From: Planctomycetota bacterium
GTDB taxonomy: Bacteria; Planctomycetota; Uabimicrobiia; Uabimicrobiales; Uabimicrobiaceae
Assembly: GCA_029260735.1 (NCBI GenBank)
Contig: JAJDCR010000016.1
Span: 28,213-92,212 of the forward strand
Direction of reading: 5' to 3'
DNA: 64,000 bases
Shown here: positions 21,001-25,204 of the stretch, in pieces
How positions within the stretch are numbered: position 1 is the first letter of the stretch
Layout of the letters: each line of letters begins with the position of its first letter
Translations under genes and position numbers: made by a program
The notes under the pieces: model-generated
Told to the model about the DNA's origin: nothing
What the model saw: only the letters and a program-made list of their open reading frames with translations
Databases searched by the model: none

Positions 21001-23412
21001 AAAAATTCTGCTCTAGCGGTTCTTTACAAGAAAGGAAAAAGATGGGAAAAAAGTTTTCAAGCAAAAGATCTTTCTTCTTCTAAGCTTATTTGGAGAAGGG
21101 GAGGAGTTTATATCATTTCTGGAGGAGGGGGCTCTCTTGGAATCCTTTGGGCAAAATATTTACACAAGAACTGGGGGGCTAATATTATTCTCTTGGGACG
21201 CTCTCCTCTTTCTCAAAAAATATCAGAGGATCTCTCTCAAATGCAAAGAAAGGGCGAAGGAAAAGTCCTTTACTTCTCTGTCGATATTACTCATAAATCT
21301 TCTTTGGAAAAAGTTCTAAGAGAGATCAGAGAGAGTTTTTCTTCGATCCATGGGGTTATTCATTCTGCCGGTATCTTAGAGGACTGTCTTTTTTATGACC
21401 AAAGCTGGGACCAGTTTTCTCGGGTTTTAAGCCCGAAAACGAAAGGAACAATGTATCTCGATGAGCTAACAGCTCAAGACCCTTTGGATTTTTTTCTTCT
21501 CTTTTCGTCTTTATCTTCGGTTATGGGAAACCCTGGACAAAGTAATTATTCTGCCGCAAATGGTTTTCTGGATGGCTATGCTCTTTGGAGAGAAGGTCTC
21601 CAAAGACGGGGAAAAAGATCGGGAAAAAGTATTGTCATCAACTGGCCTCTTTGGCAGGAAGGGCAAATGCAAATCCCTTTGTCTTTAAAGAGACAACTTC
21701 AAGATAAGGGGTTTTCTGAACTTCCTAGTTCATTAGGAATAGAGATAGGGGAAAAGATTCTTTCTCTAAATTCTGGGCAAACCCTAGTTTTTTCCGGGGA
21801 TAAAAAGCTCTGGCCAAAAAATCTGCCTTCTTTTCTCTCTTTCGCAAGAGGAGAGGAGAAAGAGACATCACAGGAGAAAAGAGAAAAAATTTCCTCTCCT
21901 CTAGAAGAAGAGCAGAAAATTTCGTTTGAGCGATATCTAAAGAAAGAGATCGCTCTTATTTTAAAACTTGAACCCGAAGAAATCCAAAGAGAAGAGAATT
22001 TTCGAGAATACGGCTTTGATTCGATTAGTTTAACCCAGCTTCGCGATGCTATTAACTCTTGTTACAAAATAGAGCTTTCTCCGAATATATTTTTTGAGTA
22101 CTCTGATATTGCTTCTCTGAGTGAGTACTTAGAAGAAATCACAGGGCAAAGGCCAAGCTCTTCAGAGAACTCACTGGAATCACATGCTTCTTCCCGAAAA
22201 AAAGAAGACAAAGCGGAAATCATCCGAAAACAGATTCCTCAAGTAGGTTGTTTAGCAAGTGCTCAAAAAGAACGTGAACTCATTATCGAAGGAAAAACGG
22301 TTTTTGACTTTGCCTCTTGCAACTATCTAGGCTTCGACCTTCACTCGCAGATTAAAAGTTCGATTTCTCCGATGATAGAGAAATGGGGAGTTCACCCTAG
22401 TTGGACCCGAGCGGTCGCTTCTCCTCAACCTTACGCCCAGTTAGAGCAAGCTTTAGCGGATTTTGTAAAAGCGCCTTCTACTCTAGTTTTTCCGACTATA
22501 GCAATGCTCAATTTAGGAGTTCTTCCGCTCTTGGCAGAAGGAAAGAATGGAGTTATTTTAGCGGACGTTGCCGCCCACCAAACGATCCAAGAAGCCTGCG
22601 AACTAGCCCAAGCTCGGGGCACTAGCTATCGTCAGTTTCCCTACAACGATCCTTCCGCTCTAGAGAAAGAGCTTCAGCGTTACTCGGATAAGAAAAATAA
22701 GATTATTGCGGTAGATGGGGTTTATTCCATGACGGCAGAATACGCTCTCCTCCCAGAGTACAGTAGACTGGCTCGAAAATATGATGCCTTTGTCTATGTC
22801 GACGATGCCCACGGTATCGGAATTTTAGGAGAAAATCCCAGCGAAAAAATTCCCTATGGCCACGGGGGAAATGGTATTGTCAACTACTATGGGTTAGATT
22901 ATGTCACGGACCGTATTATCTATGTCGCAGGGCTTTCGAAAGCTTTTTCTTCTTTGGCTGCTTTTATCACTTGTTTTGATGAGGCGATGAAAGAAAAGCT
23001 GACCAAAGCATCTACCTATGTTTTCTCAGGCCCCATCCCTGTCGCGAGTTTGGCAACTTCCCTCGCTGGCCTCCAAGTTAACCAAAGAGAAGGAGAGCAA
23101 ATCCGAGAAAAAATTTGGAACTTGACTTCTCAATTGGCTACAAGTGCCCGCAACCAAGGTTTTACCGTGGATAACCACTCCCATTTCCCTGTAGTATTTG
23201 TTGTTATTGGTAATGTTGAAAGAACTGTACGAGCTTGCCAGGTAGCATGGAAACATGGACTTCTCCTTACTCCCGGTCTCTTTCCTGCTGTCCCGATGAA
23301 TCGGGGAGGTCTTCGCTTTAGTTTGACCGCCGCCAATACACAAGAGCAAGTCCTTCGAGTAGACAAAGCTTTAAAAGAAATTGCCCGGGAATTAGGAACA
23401 GAAATTCATTAG
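1..23412 (+). CDS. Trans-AT modular polyketide synthase with C-terminal alpha-oxoamine synthase domain (5'-partial)
   Basis: The frame is open from base 1 (the first ATG is at 34), so the true start lies outside the window. Domain order by nucleotide: degenerate AT-like stretch and post-AT linker (1-730); DH (770-1560); ACP (Ser codon 1780); KS1 (2038-3285, Cys codon 2518); KR (4650-5390); ACP (5554); KS2 (5805-7100, Cys 6307); DH (7650-8470); ACP (8665); KS3 (8941-10200, Cys 9427); DH (10740-11510); ACP (11716); KS4 (12019-13290, Cys 12520); KR (14560-15290); ACP (15505); KS5 (15739-17065, Cys 16249); ACP (17782); KS6 (18019-19360, Cys 18523); DH (19530-20290); KR (21100-21840); ACP (22021); oxoamine synthase (22230-23412). 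Every KS has DTACSSS, HGTGT and NIGHLE. KS1-KS5 are followed by the 'AYTLQVGRE'-type flank typical of AT-less modules; KS6 has a much shortened linker. No AT, ER, methyltransferase or thioesterase is seen. The last domain has the VDDAHG and GLSKAF (PLP lysine, codon 22939) motifs of KAPA synthase / serine palmitoyltransferase relatives. It would release the chain by decarboxylative condensation with an amino acid (inference). Linkers are rich in Lys and Glu, with a seven-codon GAA run at 14443-14464. Acyltransferase must come from elsewhere. Confidence 0.95.
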   Translation, partial: EELKVWLQKAKMLWESQHTFRRFLKQWELVFQKRDLSLLSWIKEDSPASLEEEKMFFFALLSSFHQLRSKWALGKSLSSFHIAFQELIHLHLDQMISSEEVLDLISSGQENFLWGGEFCSRLSSFKMKKERAYSLLKKYQEEKIPLSPEILSIGKEKRTFCPSLDPSALFLQIGKCTWLQERKDILHYEPFIEKNTWEEILLCLWKKGFSVHWEKYFSSYRYEKLSLPTYPFDHSQSYWISPLPKEKDHIPFGFPINQPKELSFSGKEEFLRDHQIAKDRVLPAAYYLATFTFALRKFQPQSKKISLEQVVFPRSYCWKEALPSLILFLEEKLNEKSSENQKNLSFSWSAQKKGFGREIYAQGKGKVFSCSLPEKLPQRPSFSRLEWKQNSEEEIYSLFRDINLDYGPFYRVIDEVFWQKKEAWVKMKTFSDSDSCNSDNFSIALVSILDGLFQASVFLSVQTKQMKLPLPFALAKFDLFSFSSGELWVHLEKENEEGKYKVDLWSGENLAAQISGLALRDQNPSEKKSSEQNSQGQNSFSKNTRTVSADSFGHPPKINLWLKKILKKEVSLILEVPFDAISSQDDFGDYGFDSITFTEYANGLNEKYGLELTPTVFFEYNNVDDLSAYLAQEYSSIWAKHCPQEEEEEQEGKKTQENEPKVLIQEQLNDTVRDYSFRDTDIAIIGMSGVFPQAENIETFWKNLWMGKNCVTEVSSDRWDWREHPPELRWGGFLENIDKFDAPLFKISRPEAELMDPQQRIFLQLAWSAFENAGYAPRSLTGQKIGVFAGSTFQDYFELLCKQDLLEAHTSTGMVSCILANRVSYSLGLSGPSETVDTACSSSLVAIHRAIQAILMGDCEWALAGAINAILTPSISLSFQKAGMLSLDGKCHSFDKSPNGYVRGEGGGILVLKPLARAKKEGDYIHAVIKSCLVNHGGNAHSLTAPRACAQAKLIEDALDKAQVDPQSISYIETHGTGTQLGDPIEIEALKKVFARENLLQKSCALGAVKTNIGHLEAAAGMAGIIKTILALQHKALPQNLHFEKQNPYIDLEKTPFYFLSEKQPWEVQAKQGSLRRAGVSSFGFGGSNAHVVLEEFPKYLPNIKRSFPEKEELVIFSAQTPENLLGYLKSFVFWLKENEPENSFPDFSLSDIAYTLQVGREAMSTRCAFVAQNKIHLLAQLRMFIEKFTFSQDLSSWKNEKEEYLYVQNGKDKEPVYFWQEEPEGQDILFRWFIKRSWKKLASTWTQGGNIAWSSFYSARNEEEKEEKDRSPKKVPLPTYSFSQERYWFSDIPISSRTPSLKTKKLEKNICSKEKQLSFYEPVWKNQALSLQEKNKRNVPTLWIGADPSWKYLIEELPEAKPELFFWASFGESFKTFSKQDYQVRENIPADYEKLIKEVLAQNPLLAQIVFMLPPSDFSLDSKERKKEKTKEGRQNYKKGKEGLYCLLKLCQTVSQKSFQKIHLWVVSRGEKNPYAEALPAFGKSLQGESSQWSCFFIQLPSPCLSFENLKTIWQEIQRNSGTEKDVRYEKDQRQLKTLASSFPKTNNCAWFKGGIYLITGGSGQLAQRLALYLTRHWSARILLAARQEKISFLEELQKEQEGGAEIHYLSADISKEKSCQYLIDFVESKWGGINGIIHCAGIISPNPWREKTPLEMEEVLASKIEGCLNLDRVSQKKKLDLFLLFSSLSSWTGLEKNLDYAFANAFLDNFSYWRQEQKKQGKRFGHTLSLNWPLWEEGGLKLSAGQENWIWETQGIKALPTQEAFNVLDLVGEKNSGQLFVAWGNSEKIDRYLQGKTTVVESFALTTNEAEQGKEKKESLRGKLEEIVSKLLRIPLVDTEESWGNLGLDSILLKELVEEINEHYSLNLNPSVLFSYENITHLESFLEKKLSSSRFSRLLAKLQAKREKKHFQPKDDSSEKKISARGKSKEENPGGLIAIIGMSALLPQSPDLETFWENLEAKRDLVTEMSEERWTQGGFSTINEDFKLPREGGFLSDIDTFDSSFFQVSPREAAYIDPQQRLLWQEVWKTLENAGYKASDWSGSNLGLFVGAQFQDYHNLLVREKSYDLYEATGNCSNMLANRLSFFFNWHGPSETVDTACSSSLVALHRAIKSLQSGECPAAIVGGVNLLLDGQTLLMTEKLGVLSKTGRCRTFDHDADGYVKGEGIISIFVKPLEQAKKDGDHIRAVIRASMVNHGGRSHSLTAPNRDAQAQLIEKIYSQNNIDVESIGYIETHGTGTELGDLVEVEALKQAFSKLGKLEKLGENSPREFPFCALGSVKTNIGHLEAAAGLAGVAKVVLALEHKKLPGLVHFQKENPYLDLIKSPFYLGKKTEDWKKIETPRRAGVSSFGFGGTNAHVVLEEYDNEQNSPTNQTNPTKQTHRLFLLSAGSSKQLHQYAHSFWKYLCSSPPIYLSDLCYTLQIGREAMPYRLAILASNLIDLKEKLSLFLEKNFVSPSPLWYQSENEEEEVFSWSYLKDNSSQTENISFPESWGDLKNIIKLAQTWVLGESINWERFYQEGECSRLALLAYPFAKERHWFQTKPKERKFFLRKENLAWLDHRVNGKNVLAATAYLDWVLTHCFYQLEQDNSQNNSQNSSIVITGVTWSLPQLEAKDLFVNWRKKGEVLFFDFENLEKDLTLRKSIYCQGSVYKKEQKEQKNKKEKTSKNQLVTKGEKKSTFPQQDKILLSQEKRIWEKKEFYEHLKGKGLDYGTSFQTVEWVKENGDEAFAELSSQQLFWPGLLDGAWQILSTLDSFSEGKSTPVIFFLEELEVFAPLSSPCYAHARKQKEEGNYHYDIDILSEKGEILLRTVGLVLQSFEKQIHALEPKETWEEKWYGGRKISADEASLQEKITQEIIEEMGQLLEVSNQEIDEKEDWQQYGLDSMAFTEFASRLQGKWSFELSPAVFFEHRNISTLSQHFASALFEEMFSPPEEKKKTESKPSSNYTAQEKSLPLLVEKELEKPEELEKLEEPIGSSVAIIGMSGVFPASPNLDVFWENLEKKRDLIREVPPERWNWQEYSDLPGLRWGGFIENVDCFDAPFFKISPREAELMDPQQRWFLQLAYQAISHAGYPPQSLAGKSTGVFAGVSTSDYEEILKQSGLHDAYIASGFSRSILSNRVSYLLDLNGPSETIDTACSSSLVALHHATQALFAKDCQMALVGGIHLILTPSLSLSFSKAGMLSPHGRCYSFDKKANGYVRSEGGGVLLLKPLEKALNDGDYVHAIVRSTAVNHGGHSNSLTAPSVEAQAQLLKKAYEKAKISPESIGYIEAHGTGTALGDPIEIEALKKVFFSEKGRKTCAIGSVKANIGHLEAAAGIAGVIKAVLSLQNKKIPGVTHFREQNPHIDMKYSSLYIAEKTQAWETPLREGKKEPRRAGVSSFGFGGSNAHVLLEEWDRGDLDKKEKEEDIPSLILLSALEKEQLLEYAKELYRVLRQNPSTKKENLTDIAYTLQVGREEFSERVFFLAKNKRELLKQLEQFWEKNIPKIISTKKESNKEWKVVWQEEEGQRMLGKLLKSKNWESLSRLWAMGVPINWREAYQGEKKNKVPLPMVPFRHFSYWVPQNRNEETLKIEAFSQREFQQYIHKHNLYLEGHKIGGKALLPATFYLEKICSSVLETTGKNPTYLKNVTYPNAFTLNKEKRKELLWEIDSKKEKLSFLFKSFSQKETLKETIHCQGEIAFFSIEKRYFKESISSLLTRFHSRSQQKEIYGKLKELDFLYAPEFQSVQWWSRSEEEAFSHLKLPPSRSISTIERHIHPILLDGALQTALAVKKGSQGIPFSLAEVKIYRRIPNDVYAYVQFQSLKKEYNITLLSWESEVIIEIKGLRVLPERPLLKKEVKEAFSFYSLEQKPQQKPQQKPTDHRGSIEQTIQKQISEILKIKMDDIDLQEDFSAYGFDSISLTELANQLNEFYSLSLTPALFFDYHTPQKLTAYLMDKHGKQVLSKNDGLTALGVLSHDQKLEQKSEKLVPDIKLVPDTRKSEKLVPDTELVPDTRKNSLDIAIIGMAGVFPGSPDLDIFWENLKEGKDCITEIPSSRWSWQDHFGKPERNSLQTQVKWGGFISNVDAFDAAFFRISRHEAELMDPQQRIMLEMAWKVIEEAGHCVSQLPLTGLFIGVTSSDYAQLLHQENIHEAHSATGVSYSILANRVSYLLDLRGPSEVVDTACSSSLVAIHRAVRAIQGGDCELALVGGVNLILSPSLHISFDKAGMLSPDGRCKVFDASANGYVRGEGAGMIFLKPLVSAQKEGDHIYAMIKGSSVNHGGHVSTLTAPSTEAQKELLVKAYQEARIDIHDVSYMEAHGTGTNLGDPIEFNALTKAFKELETEEYPKQGWCALGSVKTNIGHLEAAAGIAGVIKVLLAMKHRVLPPHLHCHKLNDYINLEESPFFIIKTKRPWHPNRLIAGVSSFGFGGTNAHVILESPSKLSFSPETGSSKLIVLSARTEESLYARVKNLGDYLKNRPNGCLSDLAYTLQVGREHMDCRLAWLVRNYQDLEKAIEDYLKAEDVSLFFWKSIGKKRSRFQEEGKPKSWIKNCLAEEKLEKIASLWVEGYNIPWSELYLKEKRQRLSLPTYPFTHESYWFPQKRKKESDFSLSEVTPKLSYYRPEWKKQIREATQKENPPLEKILIYCPQKWQNHLESVMLKKAWKNLIWVFPGETFSTLEEQRVYSLCPGKKEDYLKLTEELLALGELPKTIFLLHPHGKTFPEKGSLGARAEALLYFSQAWAKHSQSAQIFSVLFSHPHQLVNKGDRSLLGLVQSICLETLLFDYALFEWKTHSLPSCSHHLIDQLQAESNNRSSAIEILYNEEEEEEEDKKEEKDKKKRWEREMIPFDLPLPKKSPWRNKGVYLITGGMGKIGFHLAQYLAQKTSARLVLVGRHQLSSEEEKKIELLRQSGSEVIYRALDIGERNLCEELVEEIRQTWGTLHGIFHCAGVFSDLFWQNLNSEQIEKNIRGKTQGAIHLDELTQKDQLDFFVLFSSLSAFLGISPGADYALANDFLDRFAHERREKEEKGKRQGKSISINWPLWKEGGIGQESPLLAQWAQWSWQEQGMLTLPLEKAIEALEKILSSSFPQVAVAWGEDERIKKNLSLRKNEKNKENEKNKESRKNQRNKISSSESELLSFSQLSSKDLKSEVAHLLGILEKEVNQESSFGEMGFDSIMLKEFALAIEKKYKITFSPSLFFQHENIFALSQYLESIAPKNISSLSDNEDSKGAEFREKIQSSPQKRRGIISPPIEKIAIVGASGVFPESPDLASFWENLVQQKDLIREIPSQRWDLSLYYESTPFTPGKSISRWGGFLSKIDCFDAPFFQISPKEAALMDPQQRLFLQVAWHTFEDAGLLPSSWSEKRVGVFVGAQFQEYDQILRQQENISGAHTATGNALSMLANRVSYVFNFRGPSETIDTACSSSLVAMHRAIKSLQEKESSLALVGGVSLNLIPQTFIDTSQLGVLSPDGRCKTFDQSANGYVKGEGVGAVLLRPLSEAQRDGNQIYAVIAASQVNHGGKAHSLTAPNAKAQKELLVRAYKEAKVDLEQVSYIEVHGTGTELGDPVEVDALKEAFFFLWEKSQKLPKQRSKKRSKDLPLHFCGLGSVKTNIGHLEPAAGVASLLKVLLALRHQKLPGHPHFHKLNSYIDLEKSPFYIVKETKHWASEGKRIAGVSSFGFGGTNAHLIVEEYLDKPISEKTKKKENEEKALPLIFSAQSKEQLREQVENFTSFLEKTRDIKLADIAYTLQLGRESFSFRCAFWGSSPLQWKEEMQAYLIAEPQRIENSQKDPLPFSSVEKVQVEKVQVEKVPVEKVQVEKALQEKNWTLLVDKWLQGYKISWKKAYSLGEGKLISLPGYPFARFSYGYFWKDEFISQELKKNREQMISPSSEKSPEDKTNILKELLTLVSDLLAIPEEYIDSEDNLQSHGFDSISFTQLAHRLNQKYELDLTPALFFEYNTLQSFSRYLIETYPDIFFHESKEKKREVDQEPSTSPARQEPRPPAPSSMTEEVAIVGMNGVFPGSPDLETFWENLVEQKDLIGEVPSHRWDWKEASLLLTDGKNPQRMRWGGFLEQVSSFDAPFFKISPKEAELMDPQQRLFLQVVWHTIENAGYKIEDLSKRKVGLFVGVSANDYAEILQKSQKVEAHIATGTSHSILANRVSYLLNLSGPSETVDTACSSSLVALHRALRAIQSGDCHWAIAGGVHLILTPSLHLYFSQAGMLSPEGRCHSFDAKANGYARGEGVGAVLLKPIAQALADGDHVYAVIKGSAVNHGGYANSLTAPNAKAQATLIEEAYSRAKIDSTSISYIETHGTGTKLGDPVEINGLKRAFANLALRENIDKKTKKIEDSQIEKEEWPYCALGTVKSNIGHLEAAAGIAGIIKVLLCLEKKKLPGLVHLEKANPYIDLEESPFYLLSQTKSWIPLKDKNNKNLPRRAGVSSFGFGGSNAHLVLEEFLPQNYAKNALPSRKRESFPLYPFASKYYWLETDPSFIEAEKTGIEKRASESRIENFHYELSGDEFFWRDHKIGSAYVMPAASYLHLLTQSLSPDLPFKIMDIQWDIPLLFQGKTSLYLEIESKDTERNYRFYTLRKKEKIVHSKGSIAPSSLYPNLYTKSTKPIPLPEIKQKKLYREDIYQKFQKEGFFYGPSFQNIEWLTVGSSDVWAKLILTPQENKDKSYLHPGLLDGAWQSLIGIERLFQSKEKQFPFFLKSICIKEKIPSECYIYIKENKSNLGILEYKITIISKKGLPLVEMEGFRLNAMSSSSSQKALTQCYGYSWTESDLVPDTDVIEKYDCSSTESNLVPDTKKIWFNAIEKYDYSSTESNLVPDTKKIWLVFGTREKVNTALWERLDSPKQVYFIYPGKTFAKRKGNVYQFPSQEEKSYTLLWKHLPLSSDSVVRIVYLWDEEAYFPQKGWGVHKKIQRIFYLFQTGFKKFSTRKLEFYHLLSHSRKNQIYQEMCVAFGKTILQEGYSFSFTALSLEKASFSEEKCFALIKKEALQKNSALAVLYKKGKRWEKSFQAKDLSSSKLIWRRGGVYIISGGGGSLGILWAKYLHKNWGANIILLGRSPLSQKISEDLSQMQRKGEGKVLYFSVDITHKSSLEKVLREIRESFSSIHGVIHSAGILEDCLFYDQSWDQFSRVLSPKTKGTMYLDELTAQDPLDFFLLFSSLSSVMGNPGQSNYSAANGFLDGYALWREGLQRRGKRSGKSIVINWPLWQEGQMQIPLSLKRQLQDKGFSELPSSLGIEIGEKILSLNSGQTLVFSGDKKLWPKNLPSFLSFARGEEKETSQEKREKISSPLEEEQKISFERYLKKEIALILKLEPEEIQREENFREYGFDSISLTQLRDAINSCYKIELSPNIFFEYSDIASLSEYLEEITGQRPSSSENSLESHASSRKKEDKAEIIRKQIPQVGCLASAQKERELIIEGKTVFDFASCNYLGFDLHSQIKSSISPMIEKWGVHPSWTRAVASPQPYAQLEQALADFVKAPSTLVFPTIAMLNLGVLPLLAEGKNGVILADVAAHQTIQEACELAQARGTSYRQFPYNDPSALEKELQRYSDKKNKIIAVDGVYSMTAEYALLPEYSRLARKYDAFVYVDDAHGIGILGENPSEKIPYGHGGNGIVNYYGLDYVTDRIIYVAGLSKAFSSLAAFITCFDEAMKEKLTKASTYVFSGPIPVASLATSLAGLQVNQREGEQIREKIWNLTSQLATSARNQGFTVDNHSHFPVVFVVIGNVERTVRACQVAWKHGLLLTPGLFPAVPMNRGGLRFSLTAANTQEQVLRVDKALKEIARELGTEIH
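11926..12006 (+). repeat. In-frame TTAGTGCCAGACACC repeats in PKS linker (4 units)
   Basis: Four near-identical 15-bp units sit at 11926, 11944, 11974 and 11992. They encode LVPD(T/I) in the linker between the fourth ACP and KS4. The core is an imperfect palindrome. Three more units lie at 20344, 20401 and 20473 of the same gene. The linker position suggests tolerated insertion or slippage rather than function. Confidence 0.85.
17377..17446 (+). repeat. 15-bp tandem repeat coding VEKVQ in post-KS5 linker
   Basis: Almost five tandem units of a 15-bp repeat encode Val-Glu-Lys-Val-(Gln/Pro). They sit in the flank after KS5, just before the conserved linker that precedes the ACP. The period keeps the frame open, so this looks like replication-slippage expansion in a tolerant linker. 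Confidence 0.85.
20344..20507 (+). repeat. 72-bp in-frame tandem duplication carrying LVPDT units
   Basis: A 72-bp (24-codon) segment starting at 20364 is repeated directly at 20436 with only a few changes. Each copy contains one TTAGTGCCAGACACC unit, and a further unit precedes them at 20344. The stretch lies between the last DH and the structural part of the last KR. High identity implies a recent duplication. Confidence 0.85.
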
Positions 23413-23429
23413 GCGCTCAAATGTGAAAG

Positions 23430-23572
23430 AAGAAAAAAGCTCACGCAAAGACGCAAAGATCGCAAAGGAAGATATTAAAAAAATTTCTGTTGATCAAATT
23501 TCTCTGAATTTATCTTTTATATTGTTTTTTTATCTTCACTTTGCGATCTTTGCGTCTTTGCGTGAATCTTAA
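23430..23572. repeat. MITE-like palindromic element, copy 1
   Basis: A perfect 26-bp inverted repeat (23442-23467 with 23539-23564) has arms built from the 'cacgcaaagacgcaaag' motif. The stem continues inward with one bulge (gaagata/tatcttc). A second copy of the whole element, with a recognisably homologous centre in opposite orientation, lies at 47041-47190. It follows the PKS stop directly and might also act as a transcription stop, but it has no T-run. Confidence 0.85.
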
Positions 23573-23700
23573 ATTTGATCTATGCGCAAAAAGTCCTTTC
23601 TATTTTTATTCTGCGCATCCGCGATCAGATAGATTCTTGCACAGGTATCCAGTTTATTTTAACTGCAAAGATGGAAAAAAATTAAGAATTGGTCAACATC

Positions 23701-24267
23701 ATGAGTATAGTACAAAAGGCGCACCAGCATTTAAAACATATTATCAAACCGGGAGATATTACAATTGATGGGACATTTGGTAAAGGCTACGACACTCTAT
23801 TTTTGGCAGAGAAAGTCGGAGTGGCAGGAAAGGTTTACGGCTTTGATATTCAGCCCATGGCTCTGGAAATCACCCAAGAACTGCTCGAGAAAAAAAATCT
23901 AGCTTCTCAGGTAGAGCTGTTTTTGGAAAACCATCAGAAGATGCAGAATTTTTTACCTCGGGGATTGGAAGGAAAAGTCAAAGCCATTATGTTCAACTTA
24001 GGCTATCTTCCTCAAACCGATAAAAAAGTTATTACTAAGCCAGAAACCACTTTACCTGCTTTAGATTTGTCTTTGGCTTTACTTTGTCCCCAAGGCCGAT
24101 TGATTGTTACGGTTTACTTAGGCCATAAAGGAGGAAGTGAGGAGTGGGAGGCTGTTCAGCTGTGGATTGATCGAATCGACTTAGAGCAGTTCAAAGTAGC
24201 CTATGAGTTTCCTCAGCCTCAAGACCCTACTGCTCCCAAACAGATGATTATTACAAAAATGTTTTAA
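23701..24267 (+). CDS. mnmM: MnmM/YtqB-family tRNA methyltransferase
   Basis: This is a class I SAM-dependent methyltransferase of the rRNA_methylase/YtqB family, whose Bacillus member (MnmM) methylates 5-aminomethyl-uridine in the tRNA wobble position. The SAM site reads DGTFGKGYDTLFLAE, followed by FDIQ. The family signature MFNLGYLPQTDK with ITKPETT is complete, as is the VTVYLGHKGG segment. Length (about 188 residues) is normal. The frame opens with a TTG at 23689, but the ATG at 23701 gives the family's usual N-terminus; neither has a strong ribosome site. It stands alone between the PKS and a promoter-led membrane operon. Family assignment is firm; the exact tRNA substrate is transferred from the family. 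Confidence 0.88.
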   Translation: MSIVQKAHQHLKHIIKPGDITIDGTFGKGYDTLFLAEKVGVAGKVYGFDIQPMALEITQELLEKKNLASQVELFLENHQKMQNFLPRGLEGKVKAIMFNLGYLPQTDKKVITKPETTLPALDLSLALLCPQGRLIVTVYLGHKGGSEEWEAVQLWIDRIDLEQFKVAYEFPQPQDPTAPKQMIITKMF

Positions 24268-24292
24268 CTGTTCCCATTTCACATATTTCACA

Positions 24293-24320
24293 TTGACATC
24301 TGCAGCAAAGGTAGTAAAAT
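24293..24320 (+). promoter_or_regulatory. Sigma70-like promoter for the DUF432 operon
   Basis: TTGACA (24293-24298), a 16-bp spacer and TAAAAT (24315-24320) lie about 40 bp before the ATG at 24363. This is the clearest housekeeping-type promoter I noticed in the window. It would drive the DUF432, MscS and DUF2179 genes together. Confidence 0.6.
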
Positions 24321-24362
24321 GCGGCAGCAATTTTTACAGCAAAGAATATAGAAGGAAACTTT

Positions 24363-25199
24363 ATGGAACAATGTGTACAAGCTAGCGAAGAGAAGTTAAT
24401 AGAGAACCCAGAAGGATTATGGCAGCAGCATGCTCTCGAAGAAGAAGTTCGAGGATGGAGTATCGGATCTCTTAATTTGTGGTCGAAAAAAAAAGGAAAA
24501 GAGCTTTGGATAGCTTCTGAACGTAAAGCCGAAAATGCCACCAACGAGGAAACTCCTTCTCTTCCCGAAAACCCTAGTTGGTCACGCTGGGTCTTAAAGA
24601 ACGAAATTAAGGATATTAAGCTAAAGCCTGTTTTTCCTGATCGTCCTATTACGATCAAGCCAGAGCAATCTTTACGAGTATCGAAGGGCTCTAAAATTAG
24701 AATATACGTTCGAGTGCCACTCTGGTTGCGTGTGGAAATAGAAAAAAAAATAACCATTTTTGAAATACCTACAGTTGTGCTATCGAAAACTTATTTTGGC
24801 ACATACATGGAGGGAGCTCGCTGCTATTGGATCTCATCAGGAGTCCGTTCAGAAATAACGCCTGATCTTTCTCGTCCTTATTTGGCGATCTGCCCGCTAC
24901 AAATCATCAATCGTTCAGAGGAAGAGCTCTTTATTGGAAAAATATGTTTGCGAGTAGAGGAGCTTTCTCTCTATCTTTCCGACGGACAGTTATGGGCTAA
25001 CGACACCACCATTAACTATCGAGGAAGTGAAGACATCAGTCATATAGAAATTGGCAAAAAAGCTCCCCAAGAAGTGGAAAAAGGAACTCTTGTTAGCCCC
25101 CCTCGTAGCTTAGAGCAAAGAAAAGGATTTGCGGCAAAAACATTTCAGACCTTAAAAGACCTCCCTGGGGTAGGCTTTCTTCTGAAGTACGGAGAGTGA
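24363..25199 (+). CDS. DUF432 family protein
   Basis: A soluble 278-residue protein with no signal peptide or membrane segment. It resembles the DUF432 family, which is commonly encoded beside MscS-type channels, as here. Visible features are a central beta-rich region (residues about 80-220) with a GTYMEGARCYW segment and an RPYLAICPLQIINRS stretch. The start is well supported by AGAAGGA eight bases upstream and by the promoter at 24293. Its stop overlaps the ribosome site of the following channel gene, so the two are coupled. The molecular role is unknown; genomic pairing suggests it modulates or senses with the channel (inference). Confidence 0.75.
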   Translation: MEQCVQASEEKLIENPEGLWQQHALEEEVRGWSIGSLNLWSKKKGKELWIASERKAENATNEETPSLPENPSWSRWVLKNEIKDIKLKPVFPDRPITIKPEQSLRVSKGSKIRIYVRVPLWLRVEIEKKITIFEIPTVVLSKTYFGTYMEGARCYWISSGVRSEITPDLSRPYLAICPLQIINRSEEELFIGKICLRVEELSLYLSDGQLWANDTTINYRGSEDISHIEIGKKAPQEVEKGTLVSPPRSLEQRKGFAAKTFQTLKDLPGVGFLLKYGE

Positions 25200-25204
25200 T
25201 AAAA

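Noticed and set aside
23230..23412. Thioesterase or reductase release domain at the PKS end
   Set aside because: No GxSxG or Rossmann pattern there; the segment is the C-terminal part of the oxoamine synthase.
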